This document shows, piece after piece, positions 1-7,947 of a DNA stretch of 64,000 nt. The notes below the pieces were generated by a model, which saw only the letters and a program-made list of their open reading frames with translations, was not told the DNA's origin and searched no databases. Position numbers and translations under genes: made by a program. Source of the stretch: Brevibacterium sp. S22 (GTDB lineage Bacteria > Actinomycetota > Actinomycetes > Actinomycetales > Brevibacteriaceae). Position 1 is the first letter of the stretch. Each line of letters begins with the position of its first letter. The stretch is taken from positions 1 to 64,000 of the forward strand of contig NZ_RHFG01000011.1 in NCBI RefSeq assembly GCF_004745485.1. Reading direction: 5' to 3'.

Positions 1-93
1 ACATATCACCGACGTCGTCGACAAGCCCGGTTGGGTCGATTGACACCAGTGGAGTACGAAGCAATCATAGAGCCAGCTGCTCTCGCAGCATGA
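1..93 (+). mobile_element. IS3-family transposase, C-terminal end (cut by window edge)
   Basis: Frame 1 gives 30 codons and a TGA at 91-93. They contain the motif LGRLTPVEYEAI after a basic YHRRRRQAR stretch. This is the usual end of the rve integrase domain of IS3-family OrfB transposases, where a (M/L)TPVEYE motif closes the protein. The rest of the element lies to the left of the window. The sequence just after the stop (about 102-130, TGTCACCC then a pyrimidine-rich stretch) resembles an IS3 right inverted repeat, but the left end is not visible to confirm it. Whether the element is intact cannot be judged. Confidence 0.75.
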
Positions 94-570
94 CACTCAC
101 GCTGTCACCCTTCTTTGCATCAGTCCCTCGGTCGGTACCACGAGCTTTCCGACCGGTACCGGATGGTCAGGCTAATCGTTTTTAAACTTCGTGTCAGCTA
201 TTGTCGAGCCCTGGGTTTGGTGGAGAGGTACGCTGAGAAGTTCATCCAAACGGTTTACTCAACGGCTCACGCCGTCACGGGAATTGACGCGATGCCGCGC
301 ACTGCTTACATGGTTCGGCGGGAAGAGCAGGAGCGCGGAGCCGTGGTCCATTCGGTGATGTTCGATCGTTGGGGGCGCCCCTAAGAGATACACGCGCTAC
401 TAACGACTTCGCCCGAGCGGATGCTCATCGGGAAGAAATTTGATTCATATTTCCGACATCAGGACTACCCAAACTTGAGATAATCAGGCGAGCATACAGA
501 CCTGCACTCTCCATTGCGAAGGGCCAGACAACCCCGCCTCAACCAGCCCGCACCCACCCCAGAACACCCA
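94..570. other. Gap with no convincing gene
   Basis: This stretch lies between the transposase end and the oxidoreductase promoter. An open frame of 89 codons at 115-384 (plus strand) starts inside the presumed insertion-sequence end, has no good ribosome binding site and resembles no family I know, so I do not call it a gene. Nothing else was recognised. Confidence 0.5.
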
Positions 571-611
571 TTGCAATCGCGCTCACCCAATATTATTATC
601 GTCGTAATATT
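571..611 (+). promoter_or_regulatory. Promoter with overlapping palindromic operator for the oxidoreductase operon
   Basis: TTGCAA (571-576) and TATTAT (594-599) are separated by 17 bp, a good sigma-70-type spacing. The inverted repeat AATATTA (589-595) / TAATATT (605-611) with a 9-bp spacer covers the -10 element. A repressor bound there would block transcription. The TetR gene at the end of the same unit (2642-3280) is the obvious candidate. The repeat is seen; the regulator is inferred. Confidence 0.5.
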
Positions 612-653
612 AATCTGCCGAGTGATGAGCCGGCTCAATGAGGAGTGGTGTTG

Positions 654-2642
654 ATGTCTTCGCTGTTTCCAAACCTATTCAGCCCGATCGACCTGGGCCC
701 GCTGCGGCTGCGCAACCGCATCGTCTCCTCCGGTCACGACACGATGCTCGCCGATGACGGCTTCATCGGATCCGAACTCGTCGCCTATCACGAACGCCGG
801 GCCGCCGGTGGGGCAGGACTGATCGTTCTGCAGGTCTCCGGGGTACATGAAACCGCCCGCTACACCAGTCACGTGCTCATGGCGACAGACCCGGAGTCCG
901 CGAAAGGGTACAAGGCAGTAGCGGACGCGGTACACGGCCACGGGTGCGGAATCGTCGCCCAGCTGTTCCACCCCGGCCGTGAGGTCATGGATGGGGAACA
1001 GGGGATGGCGCCCCAGGCGGTGGCGCCCGGCGACCGACCCCAGGAACGCTTCCACGTGGTCCCCCAGACGCTGTCGACACAGGTCATCGAAGAGATCGTC
1101 GACGGCTACGGGCATTCCGCTGAACTCATCTGCGAAGCCGGCATCGACGGGGTCGAGGTCGTCGCCAGTCACGGCTACCTGCCGATCCAATTCATCAACC
1201 CGTCGGTGAATACGAGAACCGATAAGTACGGAGGTTCCCCGGAGAACCGAATGCGGTTCCTCCTCGAGTCGATCACCAGCGCCCGCCGAGGCGCGGGAGA
1301 CGGCAAGGTCGTCGGTCTCCGTATCTCGGGTGACGAACTCACCAGCAACGGCATGAACGACACCGAAGTCCTCGAGGTCATCAAGGCCGTCGAAGACCAG
1401 GGCATGGTGGACTACATCTCGGTCACCGGCGGGGACTCGTCGACGCTGCAGGGAGCCCAGCACATCGTCCCCTCGATGCAGTACGAACCTGCCTACCTCG
1501 GACGACTGTCCGGGCAGGTGAAGAAGTTCACGGACCGCCCTGTGATGGTGGCGGGCCGGATCAATCAGCCGCATGAGGCGGAGAAGGCGATCGCCGAGGG
1601 TCAGACAGACCTGTGCATCATGACCCGAGCCATGATCTGCGACCCGGAGATCGCGAGCAAGGCCCAACGCGATGCGGTGGACGAGATCCGTGCCTGCATC
1701 GGCTGCAACCAAGCCTGCATCGGCCATTTCCAGCAGGGAGTGGGCATCAGTTGCATCCAGTACCCGGAATCCGGCAGAGAACTGACCTTCCTCCCCCGCC
1801 CGACCGTCAGAGAAGCGTCACGCCTGCTCGTCGTCGGCGGTGGACCGGCAGGGTTGAAAGCCGCGGCAGTGGCGGCGGAAGCTGGCGCAGCCGTCACGCT
1901 CCTCGAGCGCGAGAAGTCCCTCGGCGGCCAGGTTCTCCTTGCGGAGAAGCTGCCGCATCGGTCGGAGTTCGGCGGCGCCGCGACGAACCTGACCGCAGAG
2001 GCGGTGCGGGCCGGCGTCGACATCCGCACCGGAACGGAATTCTCGTCAACGCATCTTGACGAGCTGCGCCCCGACCACGTGGTTTTCGCGACGGGCTCGA
2101 CAGACCGCGACCCGGACTATGAGATCGTCGACTCTCCCCTGGTCCTGACCGCAAGGCAGTATCTGGTCGACGTACCGGAACTGCCTCAGGGCGGAGTCCT
2201 CATCGCCGATTGGAGAGGTGACTGGGCAGGGCTGGGTGTGGCGATCATGCTTGCTCGCAAACGTCCGGTCACACTGGCCACCTCGGCGAACTTCCCCGGA
2301 GCCGGCATCCAGCAGTACACGCGGACTGCGCTCATGCCCGAACTCATTCGGTCGAAAGTCAGCTTCATCAATGATGTCCGCCTCGCGGGAGTCGATGAGG
2401 ACACGGTCTACCTGCAGTCGACGCTGTGTGATGAAGTCATTCAGGTTGAAGACATCGCCACGACGATCGTCAACCACGCGCCGCGTGCGGTGGCCCCGCA
2501 GGTCGACCTGGGTGGGACTCCCTCTGTGCGCATCGGCGACTGCAAAGCCCCACGCACTGTCGAAGAGGCCGTCTATGAGGGCCTGACCGCTGCGAATGAC
2601 TTCATCCTCGGCACTGGCCACCGTGCCCGGGTGAGCGCCTGA
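654..2642 (+). CDS. FMN/FAD and 4Fe-4S oxidoreductase, 2,4-dienoyl-CoA reductase / N-demethylase type
   Basis: This 662-residue protein joins an Old Yellow Enzyme TIM barrel (about residues 1-340, FMN and substrate site) to a Cys cluster and an FAD/NAD(P) module. The cysteines C348, C351, C355 and C367 (CX2CX3CX11C) should bind a 4Fe-4S cluster. The dinucleotide motif GGGPAG is near residue 395. The layout matches FadH, trimethylamine dehydrogenase and N-methylproline/stachydrine-type demethylases. Substrate cannot be read from sequence. I chose ATG 654 over GTG 645 because AGGAG at 641-645 is correctly spaced for it. The stop overlaps the TetR start by one base, so the two are co-transcribed. 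The symporter downstream hints at use of an imported compound. Confidence 0.88.
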   Translation: MSSLFPNLFSPIDLGPLRLRNRIVSSGHDTMLADDGFIGSELVAYHERRAAGGAGLIVLQVSGVHETARYTSHVLMATDPESAKGYKAVADAVHGHGCGIVAQLFHPGREVMDGEQGMAPQAVAPGDRPQERFHVVPQTLSTQVIEEIVDGYGHSAELICEAGIDGVEVVASHGYLPIQFINPSVNTRTDKYGGSPENRMRFLLESITSARRGAGDGKVVGLRISGDELTSNGMNDTEVLEVIKAVEDQGMVDYISVTGGDSSTLQGAQHIVPSMQYEPAYLGRLSGQVKKFTDRPVMVAGRINQPHEAEKAIAEGQTDLCIMTRAMICDPEIASKAQRDAVDEIRACIGCNQACIGHFQQGVGISCIQYPESGRELTFLPRPTVREASRLLVVGGGPAGLKAAAVAAEAGAAVTLLEREKSLGGQVLLAEKLPHRSEFGGAATNLTAEAVRAGVDIRTGTEFSSTHLDELRPDHVVFATGSTDRDPDYEIVDSPLVLTARQYLVDVPELPQGGVLIADWRGDWAGLGVAIMLARKRPVTLATSANFPGAGIQQYTRTALMPELIRSKVSFINDVRLAGVDEDTVYLQSTLCDEVIQVEDIATTIVNHAPRAVAPQVDLGGTPSVRIGDCKAPRTVEEAVYEGLTAANDFILGTGHRARVSA

Positions 2643-3280
2643 TGGGGGCACGAACAGGGCGTCCCTCCCTGTCGCAAGAGGAGATCGCCGATCGTAAGGG
2701 CATGGTGATCACTGCGACTCTGGAGCTGATCAGCGAACGCGGCACCTCGGGGATCCGCCTCAAGGACGTCGCGCGAGCCGCAGGCATCTCGGTCGGGACC
2801 ATTCAGTACTATTTCGACTCCCGCGAAGACCTCATCCTCAGCGCCTATCAGCAGCATTCGCAGAACGTCATTGCTTTGGTCAGAGCCTCGTCCCATGAAG
2901 GCACAGACCCGTGGACCAGCCTTGCTCAGACCTTCCACGACTTCTTCCACGTCGCCGATTTCTCTACCCGGACGCGACTGTGGATCGAATTCGTGGCAGC
3001 GGCAACCAGAGACGAAGAGCTGCGGCACCTGCTCGATGAAGTCTTCCTCGCCTGGAAACAGGTCATCCGACGCATCGTCGAAGCCGGGATCGCCGATGGC
3101 AGCTTCGTCCCCCAACTGGATGCCGAGATCGCCATCGATGCCCTGTTGGCACAGCTCGACGGTTTCGAAATCGCCCACGCCACTGGAGCGACCGGCACGA
3201 ACGTCGAACGCATCGAATCGGTGCTCCAGCACACGGCACGCGTCCTCCTGGGCGCGCCGAAGGAATCACCTGACCACTGA
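2642..3280 (+). CDS. TetR-family transcriptional regulator
   Basis: A 212-residue protein with the N-terminal TetR helix-turn-helix (about residues 20-65: GTSGIRLKDVARAAGISVG then TIQYYFDSREDL) and a C-terminal all-helical ligand domain. The domain arrangement is close to BetI-like TetR proteins. Its ATG overlaps the TGA of the oxidoreductase gene by one base, so it is translationally coupled to its likely target. Two palindromes could be its sites: 589-611 over the oxidoreductase promoter and 3278-3290 just before the symporter genes. Ligand unknown. Confidence 0.9.
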   Translation: MGARTGRPSLSQEEIADRKGMVITATLELISERGTSGIRLKDVARAAGISVGTIQYYFDSREDLILSAYQQHSQNVIALVRASSHEGTDPWTSLAQTFHDFFHVADFSTRTRLWIEFVAAATRDEELRHLLDEVFLAWKQVIRRIVEAGIADGSFVPQLDAEIAIDALLAQLDGFEIAHATGATGTNVERIESVLQHTARVLLGAPKESPDH

Positions 3281-3290
3281 CCATTGGTCA
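3278..3290. promoter_or_regulatory. Palindrome TGACCATTGGTCA, possible operator
   Basis: A perfect 6+1+6 inverted repeat that includes the stop codon of the TetR gene and lies about 70 bp before the small membrane protein and symporter genes. TetR-family operators are often of this size. It differs from the palindrome at 589-611, so it may serve another protein or none. Confidence 0.3.
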
Positions 3291-3360
3291 CTGCCCACAC
3301 GCACCACCAACTACGCACCACCTCAACCATCGATTGATTGATCCAAGGGAGGAACATCTG

Positions 3361-3540
3361 ATGTGGGGATCCATTGCAGTTTCCGTCGTGTACGCCGTCG
3401 TACCGACCTGCTGCGTCCTGATCGGGTTCGGTCTCATCCGTCGAGACTACAAACCCTCTGAACACGCTCCGACGAACAGCCAACCGAGTGACCAGCCGAA
3501 TGATCTGCTGTCTCGGCCAAGCGAGAAGGGTGGAATCTGA
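3361..3540 (+). CDS. Small single-helix membrane protein paired with the symporter
   Basis: A 59-residue protein with one hydrophobic helix (about residues 4-25: SIAVSVVYAVVPTCCVLIGF) followed by a polar Ser/Pro-rich tail. ATG 3361 follows a strong GGAGG at 3351-3355; the upstream in-frame ATT/TTG codons do not. The stop is one base before the symporter ATG, so the two are surely co-translated. Small companions of this kind are known beside some SSS-family carriers, where they may be accessory subunits. That role is inferred here, since I recognise no named family. Confidence 0.75.
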   Translation: MWGSIAVSVVYAVVPTCCVLIGFGLIRRDYKPSEHAPTNSQPSDQPNDLLSRPSEKGGI

Positions 3541-3541
3541 C

Positions 3542-5326
3542 ATGTTTGCAGCTGCCATCTTCGGAAGCTTTCTGCTCTACCTCGTCATCGGGGCCGTCGT
3601 CGGTCGAAGAGTGAAGGACAAGTCTGACTACTACGTAGCGGGCCGAGCAGCCCCGACCTTCCTCGTCGCCGGCACACTCGTCGCGTCATTCCTGTCCACC
3701 GTCTCGTTCATGGGCGAGCTCGGCTTCTCCTACGACGGGTATCCCGTGGTCATGCTGCTGCTGACAGCATTCAACATCTCCGGATATGTCTTGGGAGTCA
3801 TGCTGTTCGGCCGCTACCTGCGGCGGTCCTCTGCTCTGACCGTGCCGGAGTATTTCGGAAAGCGGTTCAACTCACCGGGCCTCCAGGCATTGGCCGGTGT
3901 CATGGTCGTCGTCGGCATCGGACTGTACCTCGTCGCTGTTACTCAAGGCCTGGTTCTTGTCATCGGGCAGCTCATCGACATTCCGCAATGGGTGCTCCTG
4001 GTGATCGTGTGGGCCTCGTACACGATCTTCACGTTCTTGTCGGGATCCCAAGGTGTCCTCGTCAACGACACGATCATGTTCGTCGTCTTCACAGTTGCGG
4101 CGATCTTGGGCATGGGATGGATCATCGGCGCTTCCGGAGGACCGGTGACCGCGATGCAGAAGATGGCAGCGCTGACAAGCAAACCCGATGGCATCTCATG
4201 GCACGGGCTGACCGGAGCGGACAACTATATCGGCACTCCAGCGCAGGCGATCATCTACGCGGTGACCTTCGGCATCGTGTGGTGCACCGTGGTCGCAGTG
4301 AGCCCGTGGCAGTCGAGTCGTTTCCTCATGGCGAAGAATGAACATGTGGCCATCCGGTCTGCGCTCTTCGCGACCGCCGCGCTGGCAGTGACCTATCTGT
4401 TCCTCACCTTCGGTGGGTTCTCCATCAACCTGTTCAACGACGGAATCACTCCCAGCGAGATCGCTTTCATCTGGGCCGGGCAGAATGTCCTGCCGTCATT
4501 GTTGGGCGTCATCGCCATCACCGGAATCGTGGCAGCAGGACTGTCATCAGCGGCGTCCTTCCTGTCTCTCATCGGATTCTCTGCGGCCAATGACGTCATG
4601 CCCTATCTGACGGGCAAGCGCGTCAGGGAGCCCGAACTCGCAACGGCCGCGGCCACCTCGACGACCGCAGCCGCTCCAGCGGCCCAGCAGTTCGCCTCAA
4701 CGGGACCAAGCCCCACCTCAGCCGGTACGTCCACTCCGGGAACAGACGTCACGACCGCGACGGGTGGGCCATCCAACGATTCAACCGACGCGTCGGGAGA
4801 CGATGACATCCGTGGCCTCCAGGTGGCTCGGTGGACGATGGTCGTGGCCGGCCTCGTCGTGCTCGTGATCACGTGGGTGGCGCCACCGGCGGTCCTGACG
4901 ATCGGCTATTTCGCAGCGACTCTGTTCGCCGCGTCCTGGGGTCCGATCGCCTTCTGGAGCGTGCGGTCGACGAAGCTGTCTGCGCGTGGTGCCGCCGTGG
5001 GTATGATCGCCGGGTTCGTCGTCGTTGCGATCTTCGAGTCGCTTTCAGAGTTTGCTGGGATCGAGCTTCCGGACCTGCTCAACCCTACGATTCTCGGATT
5101 CGTGGCGTCCATCGGCGGCACCTTGCTGGGCAATATCGGCACGCGGCCGTCGAGTCTGGGCAATGCGTTCCGGGAGAGACTCATGGTGGTTCCGGAGGAA
5201 GACCGAGATCCCGTCAAGTATCGACGGACCCGCACGTGGGTCATCGGAACGGTTGTCATCCTGATCCTCTGCGGACTCGCCATGCTGTTGCTCTATGCAG
5301 TCCCATACGCAATGGCAGTCGGCTGA
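3542..5326 (+). CDS. Sodium:solute symporter (SSS family)
   Basis: A 594-residue membrane protein with about 13 hydrophobic helices and SSS signatures: the DYYVAGR motif early, a first helix with SFLSTVSFMGE, and GIVAAGLSSAASFLSL, the usual helix-8-like sodium site region. It should import an organic anion, amino acid or related solute with Na+. An Ala/Thr/Ser/Gly-rich polar stretch of about 60 residues (roughly 362-421) interrupts a loop between two helices, which is unusual for the family. ATG 3542 directly follows the stop of the small membrane protein. The operon with the oxidoreductase and TetR genes suggests a catabolic substrate. Confidence 0.88.
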   Translation: MFAAAIFGSFLLYLVIGAVVGRRVKDKSDYYVAGRAAPTFLVAGTLVASFLSTVSFMGELGFSYDGYPVVMLLLTAFNISGYVLGVMLFGRYLRRSSALTVPEYFGKRFNSPGLQALAGVMVVVGIGLYLVAVTQGLVLVIGQLIDIPQWVLLVIVWASYTIFTFLSGSQGVLVNDTIMFVVFTVAAILGMGWIIGASGGPVTAMQKMAALTSKPDGISWHGLTGADNYIGTPAQAIIYAVTFGIVWCTVVAVSPWQSSRFLMAKNEHVAIRSALFATAALAVTYLFLTFGGFSINLFNDGITPSEIAFIWAGQNVLPSLLGVIAITGIVAAGLSSAASFLSLIGFSAANDVMPYLTGKRVREPELATAAATSTTAAAPAAQQFASTGPSPTSAGTSTPGTDVTTATGGPSNDSTDASGDDDIRGLQVARWTMVVAGLVVLVITWVAPPAVLTIGYFAATLFAASWGPIAFWSVRSTKLSARGAAVGMIAGFVVVAIFESLSEFAGIELPDLLNPTILGFVASIGGTLLGNIGTRPSSLGNAFRERLMVVPEEDRDPVKYRRTRTWVIGTVVILILCGLAMLLLYAVPYAMAVG

Positions 5327-5491
5327 CCAGAGGTGATTTCGACCGCTGACCTGCGTCGAGGTGGCACACACCCGACCTTGCGTGTAAGACTACGAAGGCA
5401 TTTGTTATTTCACCGACCGCTCGAACTCCGAGCGCTCACACGATGACGACGTTCTCCCAATGGAGCGCGACGGAACCGAAGGAGCGACCCC

Positions 5492-6748
5492 ATGACAGAG
5501 ACGCCAGGGCTCACGGGCCATTGGGACATCGACCCCTCCCACTCTCGACTGGGATTCTCCACACGCCACGCGATGGTCTCGCGTGTGCGCGGAGCGTTCA
5601 ATGAGGTGTCCGGCTGGGCCGACATCGCCGAAGACCTGGCCGATTCGACCGCGACGGTCATTATCCAGACCGCCAGCGTCGACACCCGCACCGAGGGCCG
5701 CGACAACCACCTGCGTTCGGCGGACTTCTTCGACGTCGAGACCTACCCGGAGATCCGCTTCGTCTCCTCGGCCATCGACGAGGTCGACGAAGGCTCCTAC
5801 ATCGTCACCGGTGAGCTGACGATCCGTGACTTGACGAAGACCGTGTCGGTTCCGCTCGAGCTCATCGGCGTCGAGACCGATCCCTTCGGCAACCTGCGTG
5901 CCGGTCTCGAGGGTTCGCGCCGCATCGACCGCAAGGACTGGGGCGTGACCTGGAATACGAAGCTCGATTCCGGCGGCGTGCTCGTCAGCGACAAGATCAC
6001 GCTCGAGTTCGAGCTCTCCCTCATCAAGAACCTCGCCGAGGCGGCCCCCGCCGATTCATCCGAGACCGCCGCCCAGGACGAGGCCACCGGTGCGTCCGAG
6101 ACCGCCGCCCAGGACGAGGCCACCGGTGCGTCCAAGACCGCCGCCCAGGACGAGGCCACCGGTGCGTCCAAGACCGCCGCCCAGGACGAGGCCACCGGTG
6201 CGTCCAAGACCGCCGTTGAGGACGAGAACGCGGCCCAGGACGAGACCGCCACCGAGGCGCCGGAGCCCGTCACCGAGGCAACCCCTGCTCCCGAGACAGA
6301 GTCCGCGTCCCCGCAGGCAGCACCGCCGGTGACCGATGCCCCCGAGACCTCCGCTGATGCTCCGGCGCCAGAAGCTCCCGAGGCACCGGAAGCCCCGGAG
6401 GCCCCGAAGGCGGAATCCGCCGAGCCGGTTCCCGAGGCTCCGGAGACCCCTGAGCCAGCACCGGAACCGACCCAGCCGGCCCCCGAAGCTCCCGCACCGG
6501 AACCAGCCCCCGAAGCTCCGGAGTCGGTGACCCCGACCCCGGCGGCTGACGAGACTGTACCTCCTGCGCTGAAGACTCCGGAGACCGCAGCATCGGTGGC
6601 CCCGAAGGCTGAGCCCGCCAACAAGGAGTTCCCTCCCCCGCCGCCGGTCAAGCCCGCTGACGACCCGGATGAAAAAGCGCCGGAGACCAAACAGTCGGGC
6701 ACTCAGTCATCCGGCAGCGCCTTCGGCAAACTCTTCGGCCTCCGCTGA
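5492..6748 (+). CDS. YceI-family protein with long Pro/Ala/Glu-rich C-terminal tail
   Basis: A 418-residue protein. Residues 1-180 form a complete YceI lipocalin-like domain: GHWDIDPSHSRLGFSTRH at the start, the ADFFDVETYPEIRF motif, and GxWGVTWN-type motif RKDWGVTWNTKLDSGG. YceI proteins bind isoprenoid-type lipids in a beta-barrel. No signal peptide is seen, so it is probably cytoplasmic. From residue 191 four perfect or near-perfect 12-residue repeats (ETAAQDEATGAS) begin, then a low-complexity PEAPE-rich stretch to about residue 395 and a short conserved-looking end GSAFGKLFGLR. A tail over 230 residues long is not part of the family and may be a spacer or interaction segment. RBS GAAGGAG precedes ATG 5492. 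Confidence 0.9.
   Translation: MTETPGLTGHWDIDPSHSRLGFSTRHAMVSRVRGAFNEVSGWADIAEDLADSTATVIIQTASVDTRTEGRDNHLRSADFFDVETYPEIRFVSSAIDEVDEGSYIVTGELTIRDLTKTVSVPLELIGVETDPFGNLRAGLEGSRRIDRKDWGVTWNTKLDSGGVLVSDKITLEFELSLIKNLAEAAPADSSETAAQDEATGASETAAQDEATGASKTAAQDEATGASKTAAQDEATGASKTAVEDENAAQDETATEAPEPVTEATPAPETESASPQAAPPVTDAPETSADAPAPEAPEAPEAPEAPKAESAEPVPEAPETPEPAPEPTQPAPEAPAPEPAPEAPESVTPTPAADETVPPALKTPETAASVAPKAEPANKEFPPPPPVKPADDPDEKAPETKQSGTQSSGSAFGKLFGLR
6062..6205 (+). repeat. Four tandem 36-bp coding repeats in the YceI gene
   Basis: Four in-frame copies (6062-6097, 6098-6133, 6134-6169, 6170-6205) encode ETAAQDEATGAS or KTAAQDEATGAS. A degenerate fifth copy follows. The copies are nearly identical at DNA level, so slippage or recent expansion is likely and copy number may vary between strains. 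Confidence 0.9.
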
Positions 6749-6784
6749 GTCCAGTGCACTTCTACTGAGTCCAGTGCACTTCCG
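6745..6784 (+). repeat. 20-bp tandem duplication at the end of the YceI gene
   Basis: The sequence CTGAGTCCAGTGCACTT followed by CTA/CCG occurs twice in a row, the first copy containing the stop codon of the YceI gene. It is a simple local duplication. Confidence 0.8.
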
Positions 6785-6817
6785 CTGAGCTCAACAACCC
6801 AATACAGCAGTACTCAC

Positions 6818-6857
6818 CCGCGGGTGGGATCGGCACACCAGCCGATCCCACCCGCGG
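6818..6857. terminator. Perfect 17-bp stem-loop after the YceI gene
   Basis: CCGCGGGTGGGATCGGC (6818-6834) and its exact reverse complement (6841-6857) flank a 6-base loop ACACCA. The stem is very stable and stands about 70 bp after the YceI stop, so it can act as a terminator. It has no real U tract after it. A related but interrupted hairpin with nearly the same core and loop lies at 18452-18499, so this may be a repeated element and not only a terminator. Confidence 0.6.
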
Positions 6858-6956
6858 TTCGTTTCTGACCGCACACCTACTGACGAACAGCGGAATCAGG
6901 GTCATTTCGGCAATGAGTAGCGAGCGCGCTGCAGCACACCCATTGCCAACGACCAC

Positions 6957-6988
6957 GATGAAATATAGTATCTCTACTACATTTCATC
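6957..6988. promoter_or_regulatory. 32-bp near-perfect palindrome, operator of the ABC-2 exporter operon
   Basis: GATGAAAT (6957-6964) pairs with ATTTCATC (6981-6988), and inside them TAGTA (6966-6970) pairs with TACTA (6975-6979). Overall 13 of 16 positions match between the arms. It lies in an A/T-rich patch 24 bp before the ATG of the ABC gene, where the promoter should be. The XRE regulator encoded last in the operon (8841-9062), or an outside repressor, may bind it. Confidence 0.6.
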
Positions 6989-7011
6989 TATGGACTGCTG
7001 AGAGGTAGACG

Positions 7012-7947
7012 ATGGAGACTGCACATCCCGGCAGCACCCCGAACTCGACGCCGATCATTTCGGTCTCAGATCTGCGGATGGTCTACGGGAGCAAGACAGT
7101 CCTCGACGGCCTCAATCTCGACATCAATGCTGATGAGATCGTCGCCATGCTCGGCCCCAACGGTGCGGGCAAATCGACGACCATCGAGATCCTCGAAGGC
7201 TTCCGATCCGCCTCGAGCGGATCCGTGTCCGTCCTCGGCGCCGACCCCATCACCGGTGACTCGGGATGGCGATCACAGATCGGCATCGTCCTGCAGGCCT
7301 CGAGCGATCACGGCAAATGGCGGCCGCGCCAACTGCTGTCTCATCTCTCGGATTTCTATCGGCCGTATGTCGACCCATGGCCCGTCGACGAGCTGCTGGG
7401 ACTGGTCGGTCTGGACGAGCAGGCCGACCAGAAGCTGAAGACACTCTCCGGGGGTCAGCGGCGACGACTCGATGTGGCTATGGCCATCATCGGACGACCC
7501 TCTCTTCTCTTCCTCGACGAACCGACCACAGGGTTCGACCCCCGTGCCCGGCGCGACTTCCATGACCTCATCCACCGCCTCAGCGATCTCGAGGGAGTGA
7601 CGATCATGCTCACGACACATGACCTCGCCGAGGCGGAGGCCCTGTCCTCCCGCATCGTCATCCTCGCCGGTGGTCGGATCATCGCCGATGGATCCGCCCT
7701 GGAACTCACACACGCGATCGGTCGCACCGCCGAGATCACGTGGATCCAAGAGGGCCAGCGCCACATGCATGTGACGGAGGATTCGACGAGCTTCGTGCGT
7801 GAGCTGCTGGCCAGCGATCAGGACTCACCGATCACAGACCTGGAGATCCGCCGAGCGACTCTCGAAGATGCCTACCTCTCGATTGTCGAGCAGTTCGAAT
7901 CGGGCAGCGACCTGGATACGCAGACTTTCGAAGGGGCACAGCTATGA
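7012..7947 (+). CDS. ABC-2 type exporter, ATP-binding protein
   Basis: A 311-residue ATPase with Walker A GPNGAGKST (about residue 47), signature LSGGQRRRLDVAMA (about 145), Walker B LLFLDEPTTGFDP (about 165) and the H-loop TTHDLAEAEAL. The sequence resembles the drug/antibiotic and Nod-factor exporter subfamily (CcmA-like). The C-terminal 80 residues are a regulatory extension. The start follows GAGAGG. It overlaps the permease gene by 4 bases. The substrate is unknown; drug or antibiotic efflux is the common role. Confidence 0.9.
   Translation: METAHPGSTPNSTPIISVSDLRMVYGSKTVLDGLNLDINADEIVAMLGPNGAGKSTTIEILEGFRSASSGSVSVLGADPITGDSGWRSQIGIVLQASSDHGKWRPRQLLSHLSDFYRPYVDPWPVDELLGLVGLDEQADQKLKTLSGGQRRRLDVAMAIIGRPSLLFLDEPTTGFDPRARRDFHDLIHRLSDLEGVTIMLTTHDLAEAEALSSRIVILAGGRIIADGSALELTHAIGRTAEITWIQEGQRHMHVTEDSTSFVRELLASDQDSPITDLEIRRATLEDAYLSIVEQFESGSDLDTQTFEGAQL

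Noticed and set aside
115-384. 89-codon frame after the IS3 end
   Set aside because: It begins inside the presumed inverted repeat, lacks a ribosome binding site and matches nothing known.
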